This document shows positions 18,996-27,141 of a stretch of 64,000 nt of DNA, piece by piece (positions within the stretch are counted from its first letter, which is position 1; every line of letters begins with the position of its first letter). The stretch is from Haloplanus salinarum. GTDB taxonomy: Archaea; Halobacteriota; Halobacteria; Halobacteriales; Haloferacaceae. The notes under the pieces were generated by a model, which saw only the letters and a list, made by a program, of their open reading frames with translations, was not told where the DNA came from and ran no database searches. A program made the translations under genes and the position numbers. The stretch is from assembly GCF_024498175.1 (NCBI RefSeq), contig NZ_CP101823.1:62001-126000 (forward strand). Reading direction: 5' to 3'.

Positions 18996-19682
18996 TCAGA
19001 CCGGGGTGACGATCTTCGCGTCGTCCCGCTCCCGGTGGGTCGTCGTCCCGTCGACGGTCACGAAGGCGTCGCGGCGGTAGTCGTACGCGGTCAGCGGCCC
19101 GCCGTAGACACACCCGGTATCGAGGCCGACGGCGTGTGGCCGGTCGACCGGTCGGTCGTGCACGGTGTGGCCGAAGAACACGCGGAACGGGCCGTCGTAG
19201 CTCTCGTACCAGAACGGCCCCTCGTAGCCGTCACCGTGCGGGGAGCGCATCGTCAACAGCTCCTCGGCGGTGTGCGCGGCGAGCGGTCGCTCGGGGTCGA
19301 CGCCCCCGTGGACGACCAGCGCGTCGGCGAAGGAGACGGCGACGGGCAGCGACGCGAAGTACGCCCGGTCCCCCTCGCGGAGCCAGTCGGGGGACTTCTC
19401 GCCGCGGACGATCTTCCCCTCGTTGTTCCCGCGGACACTGAGCAACCGGTCGTCGGCGCGGACGAGGTCGACGACGCCGGGGCTGTCCGGGCCCTTCCGG
19501 ACGAGGTCGCCGACGAAGACGACGAGGTCGTCGTCGCCCAGTTCCAGTGTCGCGAGGAGCGACTCCAGCGCCAGCCGGCTCCCGTGGACGTCGCCGACGA
19601 CGTAGATATCGTGATAGCGGTCCGCGTCGATCCGTTCGTGGTGCGGTTCGACCGCGTCGTCGAACTGGGGTATCGCGTGCAT
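18996..19682 (-). CDS. metallophosphoesterase (PP1/ApaH-like phosphatase)
   Basis: A 228-residue calcineurin-like phosphatase with the metal motifs in order: DVHGS, GDLVRKGPDS, GNNE and, later, VHGG and GHT. This resembles bacterial and archaeal PrpA/ApaH proteins acting on phosphoprotein or dinucleoside polyphosphate; the substrate is open. The ATG at 19682 is preferred because the upstream 20 codons lie in promoter-like sequence. It is convergent with ppk1 and the two may both bear on phosphate metabolism. Confidence 0.85.
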   Translation of the reverse strand: MHAIPQFDDAVEPHHERIDADRYHDIYVVGDVHGSRLALESLLATLELGDDDLVVFVGDLVRKGPDSPGVVDLVRADDRLLSVRGNNEGKIVRGEKSPDWLREGDRAYFASLPVAVSFADALVVHGGVDPERPLAAHTAEELLTMRSPHGDGYEGPFWYESYDGPFRVFFGHTVHDRPVDRPHAVGLDTGCVYGGPLTAYDYRRDAFVTVDGTTTHRERDDAKIVTPV

Positions 19683-20023
19683 TGGCGGAGTCTCCAGGGG
19701 TGGGTGTCCGCTCACACCCCACCCGGTCGTGGCCGACACCAAGAACTGGCGGAGTTAAGCGGTTGCTAATAGACGACTATACGGCTATGTATCGCAGCCT
19801 TCGATACCGTTCGCACAACCCGACGGAGTGGGTGCGGTCGGGTGTGCAGGACTCTCGAACGCTACGATAGGTCCCTTCGGGGTGTCGGTCCCGGGCGGCG
19901 TCGCCCCGGCAGTAGCCCCCCGTGAGCGACAAACGATTAGTATGCGGAGCGCCGACGGTGAATCCATGTCACAGACCACTGCCACGGCCGTCCGGCGGGC
20001 CGACACGTCGGTCGGAGTGTAAC
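19683..20023. other. intergenic region between divergent phosphatase and AOR genes
   Basis: About 340 bp. It should hold both divergent promoters; AAACGATTAGTATG near 19931-19944 is the best TATA-like site for the AOR gene. An 18-codon ATG frame at 19966-20022 (MSQTTATAVRRADTSVGV) ends one base before the AOR start, and could be a leader peptide or chance. No RNA gene seen. Confidence 0.35.
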
Positions 20024-21895
20024 GTGTCCGAGACCGACCTCCCGTCCGTCTACGGTGGCGAGACCCTCCACGTCCACCTCGATACGGGCGAGTCCGAGAC
20101 CGAACCGATCGACCCCGGGGACGCCCGCCGTTTCCTCGGGGGGAACGGCTTCGCGGTGAAGGCTGTCCACGACCACGTGCCGAGCGACGCCGACCCCCTC
20201 GACCCCGAGAACATCCTCGCGTTCACCGTCGGTCCGATGAACGGGACGCCGTTCCAGTCGACGAGTCGGGGCGTCGTCGGCTTCGTCAGCCCACAGACCG
20301 ACGGCTTCTTCGACAGCACCTTCGGCGGTACGTTCCCCCGCGCCCAGAAGACGACCGGCTTCGAGTCCGTCGTCCTCCACGACGCCGCCGCGGACCTCTC
20401 CTATGTCCGGATCGGCGAGGACGGCGCCGAGGTGGTGCCGGCGCCGGACCTCGCGGGCCTGGACACCTACGAGACGTGTGCCGAAGTGGGCGACCGGATC
20501 GCCGCCGACGACGGCGTCGACGCCGAGGACGTCCACGTCATCGCCGCCGGGCCGGCCGGCGAGAACCTCGTGCGTTTCGCCTGTCTGCTCCACGACTCCG
20601 AGATGCGTGAAGGCGTCGCCGGCCGCGGCGGCGCCGGCGCCGTCCTCGGCTCGAAGAACGTCAAGGCCGTCGCCATCGAGGAGGGCGACTTCCGCCCCGA
20701 CCCCGCCGCCGACGGCGAGCTCCGCGACCTCGTGGGCGGTCGGATGGGGCCCCTGATGGCCGAGACGGAGATGCTCCAGAACTACGGCACCAGCGGCCTC
20801 GTCAACCCGATCAACGAGATGGGGAAGCTCGGCCGGCGGAACAACCGGGTCGAACAGGCTTCCCGTGAGGAGGCCGAGGCGATCAGCGGCGAGCGCATCC
20901 GCGAGGAGTACGTCACCGAGGACACTACGTGTGCGAACTGCGCGGTCGCCTGCGGCAAACACGTCACCGTCGAGAGCGAGGGCGTCACCGACGGGAAGAT
21001 CCCCGAGTTCGAGAGCCTCTTCGGCACGGCGACGATGACCGACGTCTTCGACGTCGAGCGCGTCATGAAGGCAAACGACCTCTGTGACCGCCTGGGGATG
21101 GACACCATCTCCTGGGGAGTCTCGGTCGCCTTCGCCCGCGAGTGTTACGACGAGGGACTCCTGACCGACGACGACTCCCCGTATCTCGACTTCGGCGACG
21201 CGGACGGGCTGGTCGAGCTCGCGCGGCGGACGGCCCACCGCGAGGGGTTCGGCGACCGCCTCGCCGAGGGGTCGTTCCGCCTCGCGGCCGAACTGGACGA
21301 CGAGGCGGAACACTACCTCCACGGCGTCAAGGGCTTGGAGTTCGCCGCGCACTCGCCCCGCGGCCTGAAGGGGATGAGCATCGGCTACGCCACGGCCACC
21401 CGCGGCGGCTCGCACCACGACACCCGCCCCACGCTCCAGTACGACGGCGAACACGCCGAGACCACCGAGGGAACCCCCGAGTTCGCCGCCCGCATCCAGC
21501 ATTTCACCGCCCTCGGCGACTCGCTCACCCAGTGCCGGTTCGTGAGCGAGGGCGGCTGGGGGAAACGCGTCACCGACCGCTACCGGGACGCGATCAACGC
21601 CGCGACCGGGTGGGACCTCTCGACCGACGACGTCGAGGGGATCGGCGAGCGCATCTACAACCTCGAACGCCTCGTCAACGTCGAACGCGGCGTCGCTCGC
21701 CGCGAGACGGACACCCTCTCCCACCGGGTGATGCACGAACCCATCCCCGAGGGGCCGAGCGAGGGGATGTACTGCCCGCCCGAGGAACTCGACCGGATGT
21801 TGGACGAGTATTACGACTTCCGCGGCTGGGACGACGACGGCGTCCCCACGGCCGCGCGACTCGACAGCCTCGGTATCGGCGAGTACGCGGACTGA
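20024..21895 (+). CDS. aldehyde:ferredoxin oxidoreductase family (tungstopterin) enzyme
   Basis: A 623-residue AOR-family protein that should oxidise aldehydes to acids with ferredoxin as acceptor. The N-terminal pterin-binding domain includes RRFLGGNGFAVKAVHDHV and the glycine-rich RGGAGAVLGSKNVKAVAI. The [4Fe-4S] cluster Cys are in TCANCAVACGK, with the distal Cys in SLTQCRF. The GTG at 20024 is chosen because conserved sequence begins with DLPSVYGG; an in-frame GTG at 19922 would add 34 unconserved residues. The substrate cannot be assigned. Confidence 0.9.
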   Translation: MSETDLPSVYGGETLHVHLDTGESETEPIDPGDARRFLGGNGFAVKAVHDHVPSDADPLDPENILAFTVGPMNGTPFQSTSRGVVGFVSPQTDGFFDSTFGGTFPRAQKTTGFESVVLHDAAADLSYVRIGEDGAEVVPAPDLAGLDTYETCAEVGDRIAADDGVDAEDVHVIAAGPAGENLVRFACLLHDSEMREGVAGRGGAGAVLGSKNVKAVAIEEGDFRPDPAADGELRDLVGGRMGPLMAETEMLQNYGTSGLVNPINEMGKLGRRNNRVEQASREEAEAISGERIREEYVTEDTTCANCAVACGKHVTVESEGVTDGKIPEFESLFGTATMTDVFDVERVMKANDLCDRLGMDTISWGVSVAFARECYDEGLLTDDDSPYLDFGDADGLVELARRTAHREGFGDRLAEGSFRLAAELDDEAEHYLHGVKGLEFAAHSPRGLKGMSIGYATATRGGSHHDTRPTLQYDGEHAETTEGTPEFAARIQHFTALGDSLTQCRFVSEGGWGKRVTDRYRDAINAATGWDLSTDDVEGIGERIYNLERLVNVERGVARRETDTLSHRVMHEPIPEGPSEGMYCPPEELDRMLDEYYDFRGWDDDGVPTAARLDSLGIGEYAD

Positions 21896-21905
21896 GGCGC
21901 TCCGC

Positions 21906-22301
21906 TCATCCGTTCGCGCCGCGGTAGCCGACCAGCACCCACGTCCCGACGGCGACGGCGGCCGCGACGAGCACGAAGACCCAGAAGGCGACCCAGGCCC
22001 CCGCGCCGGGACTGCCGGTCCACACCCCGGCGGCGACCCCGGCTAGGCCGGCGAGCACGAACGGCGCCAGGAAGGGAAAGTCGGTCCAGGAACCGCCGGC
22101 GTTGCGGTACTCGACGGCGTATCCCCAGACGTTGCCGACGGTGAACTGGAAGATGACGAGCCCGAACAGCCCCGAGACGAGGGCGCGCACCGCCGCCACG
22201 CCGGTGACCTCGTCGGCGCGCGACAGCGAGACGCCGATGCCGGCGAGGAGGACGACGACCATCAGGGCGTGCCAGGGACGGAGTCGGTCGCGGAGGGCCA
22301 T
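21906..22301 (-). CDS. four-helix membrane protein of unknown function
   Basis: A 131-residue integral membrane protein with about four hydrophobic helices. They start HALMVVVLLAGIGVSL, then ALVSGLFGLVIFQFTVGNVWGYAVEY, FLAPFVLAGLAGVAAGV and a C-terminal WVAFWVFVLVAAAVAVGTWVLVGY. It is convergent with the AOR gene and divergent from the EamA transporter 100 bp away. No family motif recognised. Confidence 0.65.
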   Translation of the reverse strand: MALRDRLRPWHALMVVVLLAGIGVSLSRADEVTGVAAVRALVSGLFGLVIFQFTVGNVWGYAVEYRNAGGSWTDFPFLAPFVLAGLAGVAAGVWTGSPGAGAWVAFWVFVLVAAAVAVGTWVLVGYRGANG

Positions 22302-22403
22302 GGGCCCGACTCGCCCGCGGAGGCAAAGAGGCCACCGGCGGATCTCGCCGCCGGACACGGTTTTCTTGCCAACCCGGGTCGTTGGCCCGACCGGAGCCCT
22401 CCG

Positions 22404-23339
22404 ATGAACCGGGATCGACTCCTCGCGGCCACCCCTCTCCTCGCGGCGACGTTGTGGGGCGGAATGTACGTCGTCAGCAAGTGGGGGTTCGACGCCATCC
22501 CGCCGTTGACGCTCGTCTTCCTGCGGGTCGCCCTCGGCGCGGCGGCGCTGTATCCGATCGTTCGGCTGACGACGCCCACGCGCTCCTTTTCCCGCCGGGA
22601 GTGGTGGCGGCTGGCCGGCCTCGCCGTCTGGCTGACGGCCGCCCTGTCCACGCAGTTCGTCGGCACCGAGTTGACGAACGCGAGTTACGGGTCGCTGTTG
22701 ACCGTCTCGACGCCCGTGTTCATCCTCGCGCTCGGCGTGACCGCCCTCGACGAACGGCTCACACGGCACAAGGCCGGCGGCACCCTCCTCGCGGTCGCCG
22801 GGACCCTCGTCGTCCTCTCCGGCGGGGGTGAGGGCGGGGGCGTCGTCCCCTCGTTCACCGACGGGGTCGTCTTCGGGGTTGCGCTGTTGCTCGTCTCGTC
22901 GTTCTGTTTCGCCGCCTTCACCGCCTTCGGCAAGCCGCTCGTCCGGCGGTACTCGGCGCTCGAAACCGTGACCTACGCGACCGTCCTCTCCGTTCCCCTG
23001 TTCGGGCTGCTGGTCCCCCTCGACGTCGTGTGGCGGCCGGCCGCCCTCGCGTCCGTGCCGATCACCCTCCCCGTCGTCGGGGCCGTCCTCTACCTCGGGC
23101 TCCTCAGCACCGCGGCCGCGTGGTACTGCTGGTACAAAGGCATGGAGTACGCGGACGCAAGCAGCGTCGGCGTCTTCTTTTTCGCCCAACCCGTCGTCGG
23201 CATCCTCCTCGGGGTCGTCCTCCTCGGCGAGTCGATCGGTCCCGGCTTCTTCGTCGGCGGGACCCTCCTCGCCGCCGGCGTCTACGTCGTGAACCGCGCC
23301 GACGAGCCGTCGGACTCGGCCGCGCCCGACGCCGCGTGA
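22404..23339 (+). CDS. EamA/DMT-family transporter
   Basis: A 311-residue membrane protein with ten predicted helices in two EamA repeats. The first starts PLLAATLWGGMYVVSKWGF, the second contains LLSTAAAWYCWYKGMEYADAS and FFFAQPVVGILLGVVLLGE, the typical DMT repeat ends. The family exports amino acids, nucleotides or drug-like solutes; the substrate is unknown. The ATG at 22404 starts just before the first helix. Confidence 0.88.
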   Translation: MNRDRLLAATPLLAATLWGGMYVVSKWGFDAIPPLTLVFLRVALGAAALYPIVRLTTPTRSFSRREWWRLAGLAVWLTAALSTQFVGTELTNASYGSLLTVSTPVFILALGVTALDERLTRHKAGGTLLAVAGTLVVLSGGGEGGGVVPSFTDGVVFGVALLLVSSFCFAAFTAFGKPLVRRYSALETVTYATVLSVPLFGLLVPLDVVWRPAALASVPITLPVVGAVLYLGLLSTAAAWYCWYKGMEYADASSVGVFFFAQPVVGILLGVVLLGESIGPGFFVGGTLLAAGVYVVNRADEPSDSAAPDAA

Positions 23340-23437
23340 ACGCGCCGATACGGTCGCTATCGCGACGTGTCGGTCGCACTTCGCCCGTCGCACACGGACG
23401 GCACGGATTTATCCACCTCGACAACCGAGGGGGCAGT

Positions 23438-24256
23438 ATGAGTGGGCTCTCGCTCGACGCCACGCAGCTCGACCGGTACTCCAGACACATCATTATGGAC
23501 GAGGTCGGCCCCGAGGGACAGAAGCGACTGCTGGATTCGAGCGCGCTCGTCGTCGGCGCCGGCGGGCTCGGCGCGCCGGTCATCCAGTACCTCGCGGCCG
23601 CGGGCGTCGGCCACATCGGCGTCGTCGACGACGACGTGGTCGAGCGCTCGAACCTCCAGCGTCAGGTGATCCACGGCGACGCCGACGTCGGCCGGCCGAA
23701 AGTCGAGAGCGCGCGGGACTTCGTCGCGACGCTCAACCCCGACGTCGACGTCGACACCCACGAGACTCGCCTCGACCGCTCGAACGCCGACCTGATCGAA
23801 GGTCACGACGTGGTCGTCGACGCCTCCGACAACTTCCCGACGCGCTATCTCGTCAACGACCGCGCCCGACTCGCCGGGGTTCCCGTCTCCCACGGCGCCA
23901 TCTACAAGTTCGAGGGACAGGTCACGACCCTGCATCCCGACGGCCCCTGCTATCGGTGTCTCTTCCGCGAGGCGCCCGAACCGGGGACGGTCCCCGACTG
24001 TGCGACCACGGGCGTCCTCGGCGTCCTCCCCGGTACCGTCGGCTGTATCCAGGCCACCGAGGCCGTGAAGCTCCTGCTCGACGCCGGGGACCCGCTGGTC
24101 GGCCGGATGCTCTTCTACGACGCCATGGACATGACCTTCGACACCGTCCCCTACGCCGAGGATCCGGACTGTCCGGTCTGTGGCGAGGACCCCATCGACT
24201 CCATCGAGGACGTGGAGTACGTCGACGGCTGTGGCATCGGCGCCGGCGCGGACTGA
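23438..24256 (+). CDS. ubaA: E1-like SAMP-activating and tRNA-thiolation adenylyltransferase
   Basis: A 272-residue ThiF/MoeB/E1-like enzyme. The ATP-binding loop is VVGAGGLGAP (residues 38-47), zinc Cys pairs are C171-x2-C174 and C245-x2-C248, and the catalytic Cys188 in VPDCATTGVLG matches the position of the active Cys of Haloferax UbaA. It should adenylate ubiquitin-like SAMP proteins for protein conjugation, tRNA 2-thiolation and molybdopterin synthesis. The ATG at 23438 follows a TTTATCC promoter-like element. Tungsto/molybdopterin use by the nearby AOR is a plausible functional link. Confidence 0.9.
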   Translation: MSGLSLDATQLDRYSRHIIMDEVGPEGQKRLLDSSALVVGAGGLGAPVIQYLAAAGVGHIGVVDDDVVERSNLQRQVIHGDADVGRPKVESARDFVATLNPDVDVDTHETRLDRSNADLIEGHDVVVDASDNFPTRYLVNDRARLAGVPVSHGAIYKFEGQVTTLHPDGPCYRCLFREAPEPGTVPDCATTGVLGVLPGTVGCIQATEAVKLLLDAGDPLVGRMLFYDAMDMTFDTVPYAEDPDCPVCGEDPIDSIEDVEYVDGCGIGAGAD

Positions 24257-24327
24257 TTCCGGCCGTCCCGTCGCCCGGATGAGCCGAACGAAATCCTTTA
24301 GCGCCCGCGCGGAGCAGTTGGACGTGC

Positions 24328-24400
24328 GGGACCGTGGGTTAGCTTGGTATACTTCGGGCCTTGGGTGCCCGTGACCCCGGTTCGAATCCGGGCGGTCCCA
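24328..24400 (+). tRNA. tRNA-Pro (anticodon TGG)
   Basis: A 73-nt cloverleaf. The acceptor stem is GGGACCG/CGGTCCC with discriminator A, the anticodon stem CGGGC/GCCCG encloses loop CTTGGGT (anticodon TGG), and the T arm CCCGG-TTCGAAT-CCGGG is perfect. CCA is not encoded. A T-run follows at 24408-24412. Confidence 0.95.
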
Positions 24401-24430
24401 CTCCCACTTTTTGTTCGGTCACTCCGTTCC
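24393..24430. repeat. imperfect direct repeat, copy 1 (overlaps tRNA-Pro 3' end)
   Basis: CGGTCCCACTCCCACTTTTT and the next 18 bp recur at 24523-24560 with 31 of 38 positions identical; most differences are C/T transitions. Copy 1 includes the last eight bases of tRNA-Pro, as attachment sites of tRNA-targeting integrative elements often do. Confidence 0.6.
24408..24412 (+). terminator. T-run terminator of tRNA-Pro
   Basis: Five T residues eight bases after the tRNA 3' end. Short T-runs are the usual archaeal transcription stop; no hairpin is needed. Confidence 0.4.
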
Positions 24431-24522
24431 CTCGCAAAAACGTGGGGAAAAACCGCACGGCAGGATTCGAAGCAGGGAGTGGAGCGAAGGGGACCTCGCG
24501 GACGACCAACGGGAGTCCGCGA

Positions 24523-24560
24523 CGGTCCCACCCCCACTTTCTGCTCGGCCACTTCGTCGC
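24523..24560. repeat. imperfect direct repeat, copy 2
   Basis: Second copy of the 38-bp repeat that begins in tRNA-Pro, exactly 130 bp downstream. It keeps CGGTCCCA, the final bases of the tRNA, so it could restore the tRNA end after site-specific integration at copy 1. Confidence 0.55.
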
Positions 24561-24721
24561 GGTGTGTCGCACCGGCTTCCCGAGGGGACGGAGTAGGCCG
24601 TGATCCGCGAGAACCGTCCATCGGCTGGTGCCGTGTGGTTGGGAAACCCAATTAGCTCGTGGTCGGCGGTTCCACCCACCCATCCGCCGTCGACCCCTCC
24701 ACGATAGCGACACCCCGACGA

Positions 24722-24832
24722 CTACCCGAAAAAGGGGAGCACACGACTGATCACGAACCAGATCAGGACGCCCACGACGGCCAGAAACGTCAGTATGCTT
24801 ATAATGTCGCCGATCAGTTTGACGGGATCCAT
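24722..24832 (-). CDS. 36-residue single-helix membrane protein
   Basis: ATG-started frame MDPVKLIGDIIS ... VLPFFG. One hydrophobic helix spans about residues 10-30 (IISILTFLAVVGVLIWFVIS) and the C-terminus is short and basic/aromatic. It ends cleanly with TAG. This composition is typical of small haloarchaeal membrane proteins; no named family is recognised. Confidence 0.55.
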   Translation of the reverse strand: MDPVKLIGDIISILTFLAVVGVLIWFVISRVLPFFG

Positions 24833-24963
24833 AGGCGAGCGAAATCCCGGACGGCAAATAACCGTTTGGGAGATGGACGCCCCGGTCCGTCGCCGCCGTC
24901 GTTCGCACCGCTCCGGTCGCCGGAGCGCAAAGGGTTAGTCACCCCCGTCCGACCCACGGGACG

Positions 24964-25530
24964 ATGCCCTCCACCCGTTCGCTCGCCCGCGTCGGGAGCG
25001 CCGCCGTTCCCGTCGTCGCCGCGCTCTCGCTCGCGGGTCTCGCCGCCGCACAGTCTCCCGTCGCCGACGCCGACATCGGCGCCAGGCTCGCCGCCCGGTT
25101 CGTCGGCGGCTTCCTCGTCAACCTCGTGCTCGCCGGACTGCTCGTCCTCCTCGCGCCGTCGTACGCCCGACGGACCGTCGGCGCCATCCGGGACGACCCC
25201 GGGAGCGCCTTCCTGTGGGGACTGCTCGTCGGCATCGCCCTCCCCATCGGCCTCGTGTTGCTGGCGCTCACGATCATCGGCCTGCTGATCACCATCCCGG
25301 GACTGATCGGGGTGGCCATCCTCGGCGTCGTCGGCAACGCGGTCGCAGTCTGCTGGATCGGGGGATTCCTGACCGGCGGCGACGTCGACGGCGCGGCCGT
25401 CGGCGCCGGCGCCCTGGTGTTCGCCGTCGTCGCGGTGATCCCCCTCGTCGGCAACCTCGCGACGACCCTGCTCGGCTTTTTCGGCCTCGGCGTCGTCGGC
25501 CGGGACCTCTACACGTCGTGGCAGGGGTAG
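24964..25530 (+). CDS. multi-pass membrane protein with N-terminal signal/anchor
   Basis: A 188-residue protein. It starts with a signal-like segment ending AAAQS (residue 31), followed by four or five hydrophobic helices rich in Gly, Leu and Val, including FLWGLLVGIALPIGLVLLAL and VGAGALVFAVVAVIPLVGNL. The C-terminal GRDLYTSWQG is polar. The layout resembles polymer-forming-associated (DUF8173-like) haloarchaeal membrane proteins, but I cannot assign a role. Confidence 0.65.
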   Translation: MPSTRSLARVGSAAVPVVAALSLAGLAAAQSPVADADIGARLAARFVGGFLVNLVLAGLLVLLAPSYARRTVGAIRDDPGSAFLWGLLVGIALPIGLVLLALTIIGLLITIPGLIGVAILGVVGNAVAVCWIGGFLTGGDVDGAAVGAGALVFAVVAVIPLVGNLATTLLGFFGLGVVGRDLYTSWQG

Positions 25531-25578
25531 GGCGCGACGACCGTCGGAGCTTTTGTGTCCGGACGGCGAGCCCCCGGT

Positions 25579-26394
25579 ATGCGCTCACGGACGGTCACCG
25601 GCGGCGACGGCGTCGACATCCACGTCGAGGAACGCGGCCCGGAGGACGGGCGGCCGCTCCTCCTGATCCACGGGTTCTCCCAGTGTCGGCTGGCGTGGAC
25701 CCCCCAGTTCGAGTCGCCGCTCGCCGAGGAGTACCGCCTCGTCGCGATGGACCTCCGTGGACACGGCGAGTCCGGGACGCCGGCGGAGTACGCCGACTCG
25801 CGGCTCTGGGCCGACGACGTCCGCGCGGTGATCGAGGGACTCGAACTCGTCGATCCAGTGCTCGTCGGGTGGTCCTACGGCGGCCTCGTCGTCTCCGATT
25901 ACCTCGCCATCCACGGGGACGACGCCCTCGCCGGCGTCGTCCTCGTCGGCGCCATCACGGAGAAGGGAACACCCGACGCCGACCGGTTCGCCGGCGAGGA
26001 GTTCGTCGCTCTGGGCCCGGGTCTGGAATCGACCGACGCCGAGCGGAGCGTCGCGGCGCTCGATTCCTTCGTCCGCCTCTGTGTCGAGGGTGACCTCGAC
26101 GACGCGACCCGGTATCGGATGCTCGGGTACAACGCTGCGGTGCCGCCACACGTCAGGGCCGCCCTCCAAGGGCGCACCGTCGACCACGAGGCGACGCTGC
26201 CGTCGGTGGAGACGCCGGTCCTGTTGCTCCACGGCGAGGTGGACCCCGTGGTTCGGCCGGCGGCCGCGCGGAAACACGTCGGCCTGTTCCCGAACGCGCG
26301 GCTGATCACCTACGACGGCGTCGGGCACTCCCCCTTCCTCGAGGCCCCCGACCGGTTCGAGGCCGACCTCCGGACCTTCCTCGCGGACCTGTAA
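25579..26394 (+). CDS. alpha/beta-hydrolase
   Basis: A 271-residue alpha/beta-hydrolase fold enzyme with a complete triad. The nucleophile is Ser99 in GWSYGG, the acid Asp lies in HGEVDPVV (near 224), and the His is in GVGHSPF (near 252). The oxyanion region is LLIHGFSQ. It resembles esterases, haloalkane dehalogenases and chloroperoxidase-like proteins; the substrate is unknown. The start at 25579 fits the family N-terminus better than an upstream GTG. Confidence 0.9.
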   Translation: MRSRTVTGGDGVDIHVEERGPEDGRPLLLIHGFSQCRLAWTPQFESPLAEEYRLVAMDLRGHGESGTPAEYADSRLWADDVRAVIEGLELVDPVLVGWSYGGLVVSDYLAIHGDDALAGVVLVGAITEKGTPDADRFAGEEFVALGPGLESTDAERSVAALDSFVRLCVEGDLDDATRYRMLGYNAAVPPHVRAALQGRTVDHEATLPSVETPVLLLHGEVDPVVRPAAARKHVGLFPNARLITYDGVGHSPFLEAPDRFEADLRTFLADL

Positions 26395-27033
26395 TCAGTC
26401 GGGATCACCGAGCCGCGGGTTGCCCGCGACGACTGCCTCGCCGAGGCGTCTGAGGTCCTCCGTCTCGGGGTAGAACGCCTCGAAGGCGGCGACGAACTCG
26501 CGGGCGCGCTCCCGCGGCACCGCGTCGGCGCGGGCCGAAAGCAGGGGTTCCGAGTCGACGAACAGGCGGACGCGGGGCGACGGATCGGCGGGACCGGTCG
26601 CCTCGACGCGGAGGCCGTCCCCGCGTTCGAACACCGTCTTCGACGGCGCGGGCCGGTGGCGCCACGCCGGGGGCAGGTCGACCCCCTCGTGGAGGTCGGC
26701 CAGGAACGTCCCGAAGACGTCTTCGCACCCCCGGCAGAGGAGGTACGCCCCTCGCGAGACGACTCGGTCGCCGACGAGACTCGCCAGGTCGACCAGCCCC
26801 GTCTCGGCGGCCGCGCGATCACAGAACCCGCAGGCGCCGCCGAGGGGTTCGGTCACCGACCAGTGGCGCGTGAGTTCGACCACCTCGGGCCGGCAGTCCG
26901 CACAGACGAAGGCCGTCGCGGGCACCGCCGCGTCCGGATCGACCCGGTGGAGCCGCCGAAGCCGCCCGTGGCGACGCGCCGTCGACGGGCGGAAATGCGT
27001 CCCACAGCAGTGACACCGCCTGACGGGCTGCAT
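26395..27033 (-). CDS. Cys-rich zinc-binding protein of unknown function
   Basis: A 212-residue protein with four Cys pairs: CHCC near residue 7, CADC, CGFC and CRGC. They are followed by a Cys-free C-terminal half of mixed strands and helices ending GNPRLGDPD. Two zinc sites are likely. It is convergent with the hydrolase and its stop directly abuts the hydrolase stop. I do not recognise the family. Confidence 0.7.
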   Translation of the reverse strand: MQPVRRCHCCGTHFRPSTARRHGRLRRLHRVDPDAAVPATAFVCADCRPEVVELTRHWSVTEPLGGACGFCDRAAAETGLVDLASLVGDRVVSRGAYLLCRGCEDVFGTFLADLHEGVDLPPAWRHRPAPSKTVFERGDGLRVEATGPADPSPRVRLFVDSEPLLSARADAVPRERAREFVAAFEAFYPETEDLRRLGEAVVAGNPRLGDPD

Positions 27034-27141
27034 GTCGGATCCTCGCCCCCTGACCGATATAACGGTTTCCCGCGTCGTCGGACGGGCGTCGGACCCTCGC
27101 GGAGCAAACGTGAAGTGATCGGGGGGTTTCGACGCGGACGA

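Larger units (their letters stand above)
24401..24721. other. gene-free stretch after tRNA-Pro with duplicated tRNA tail
   Basis: 320 bp with no convincing gene. It contains a T-run after the tRNA, the second copy of the tRNA-tail repeat, and a 92-bp spacer between the copies carrying GGATTCGAAGCAGGGAG, which resembles a T-loop sequence but has no matching stems. It may be the scar of a lost integrated element. Confidence 0.45.

Noticed and set aside
24481-24560. A second tRNA near the duplicated tRNA-Pro tail
   Set aside because: Only the 3' tail is repeated. There is no D arm or anticodon stem, so it is a repeat and not a tRNA gene.
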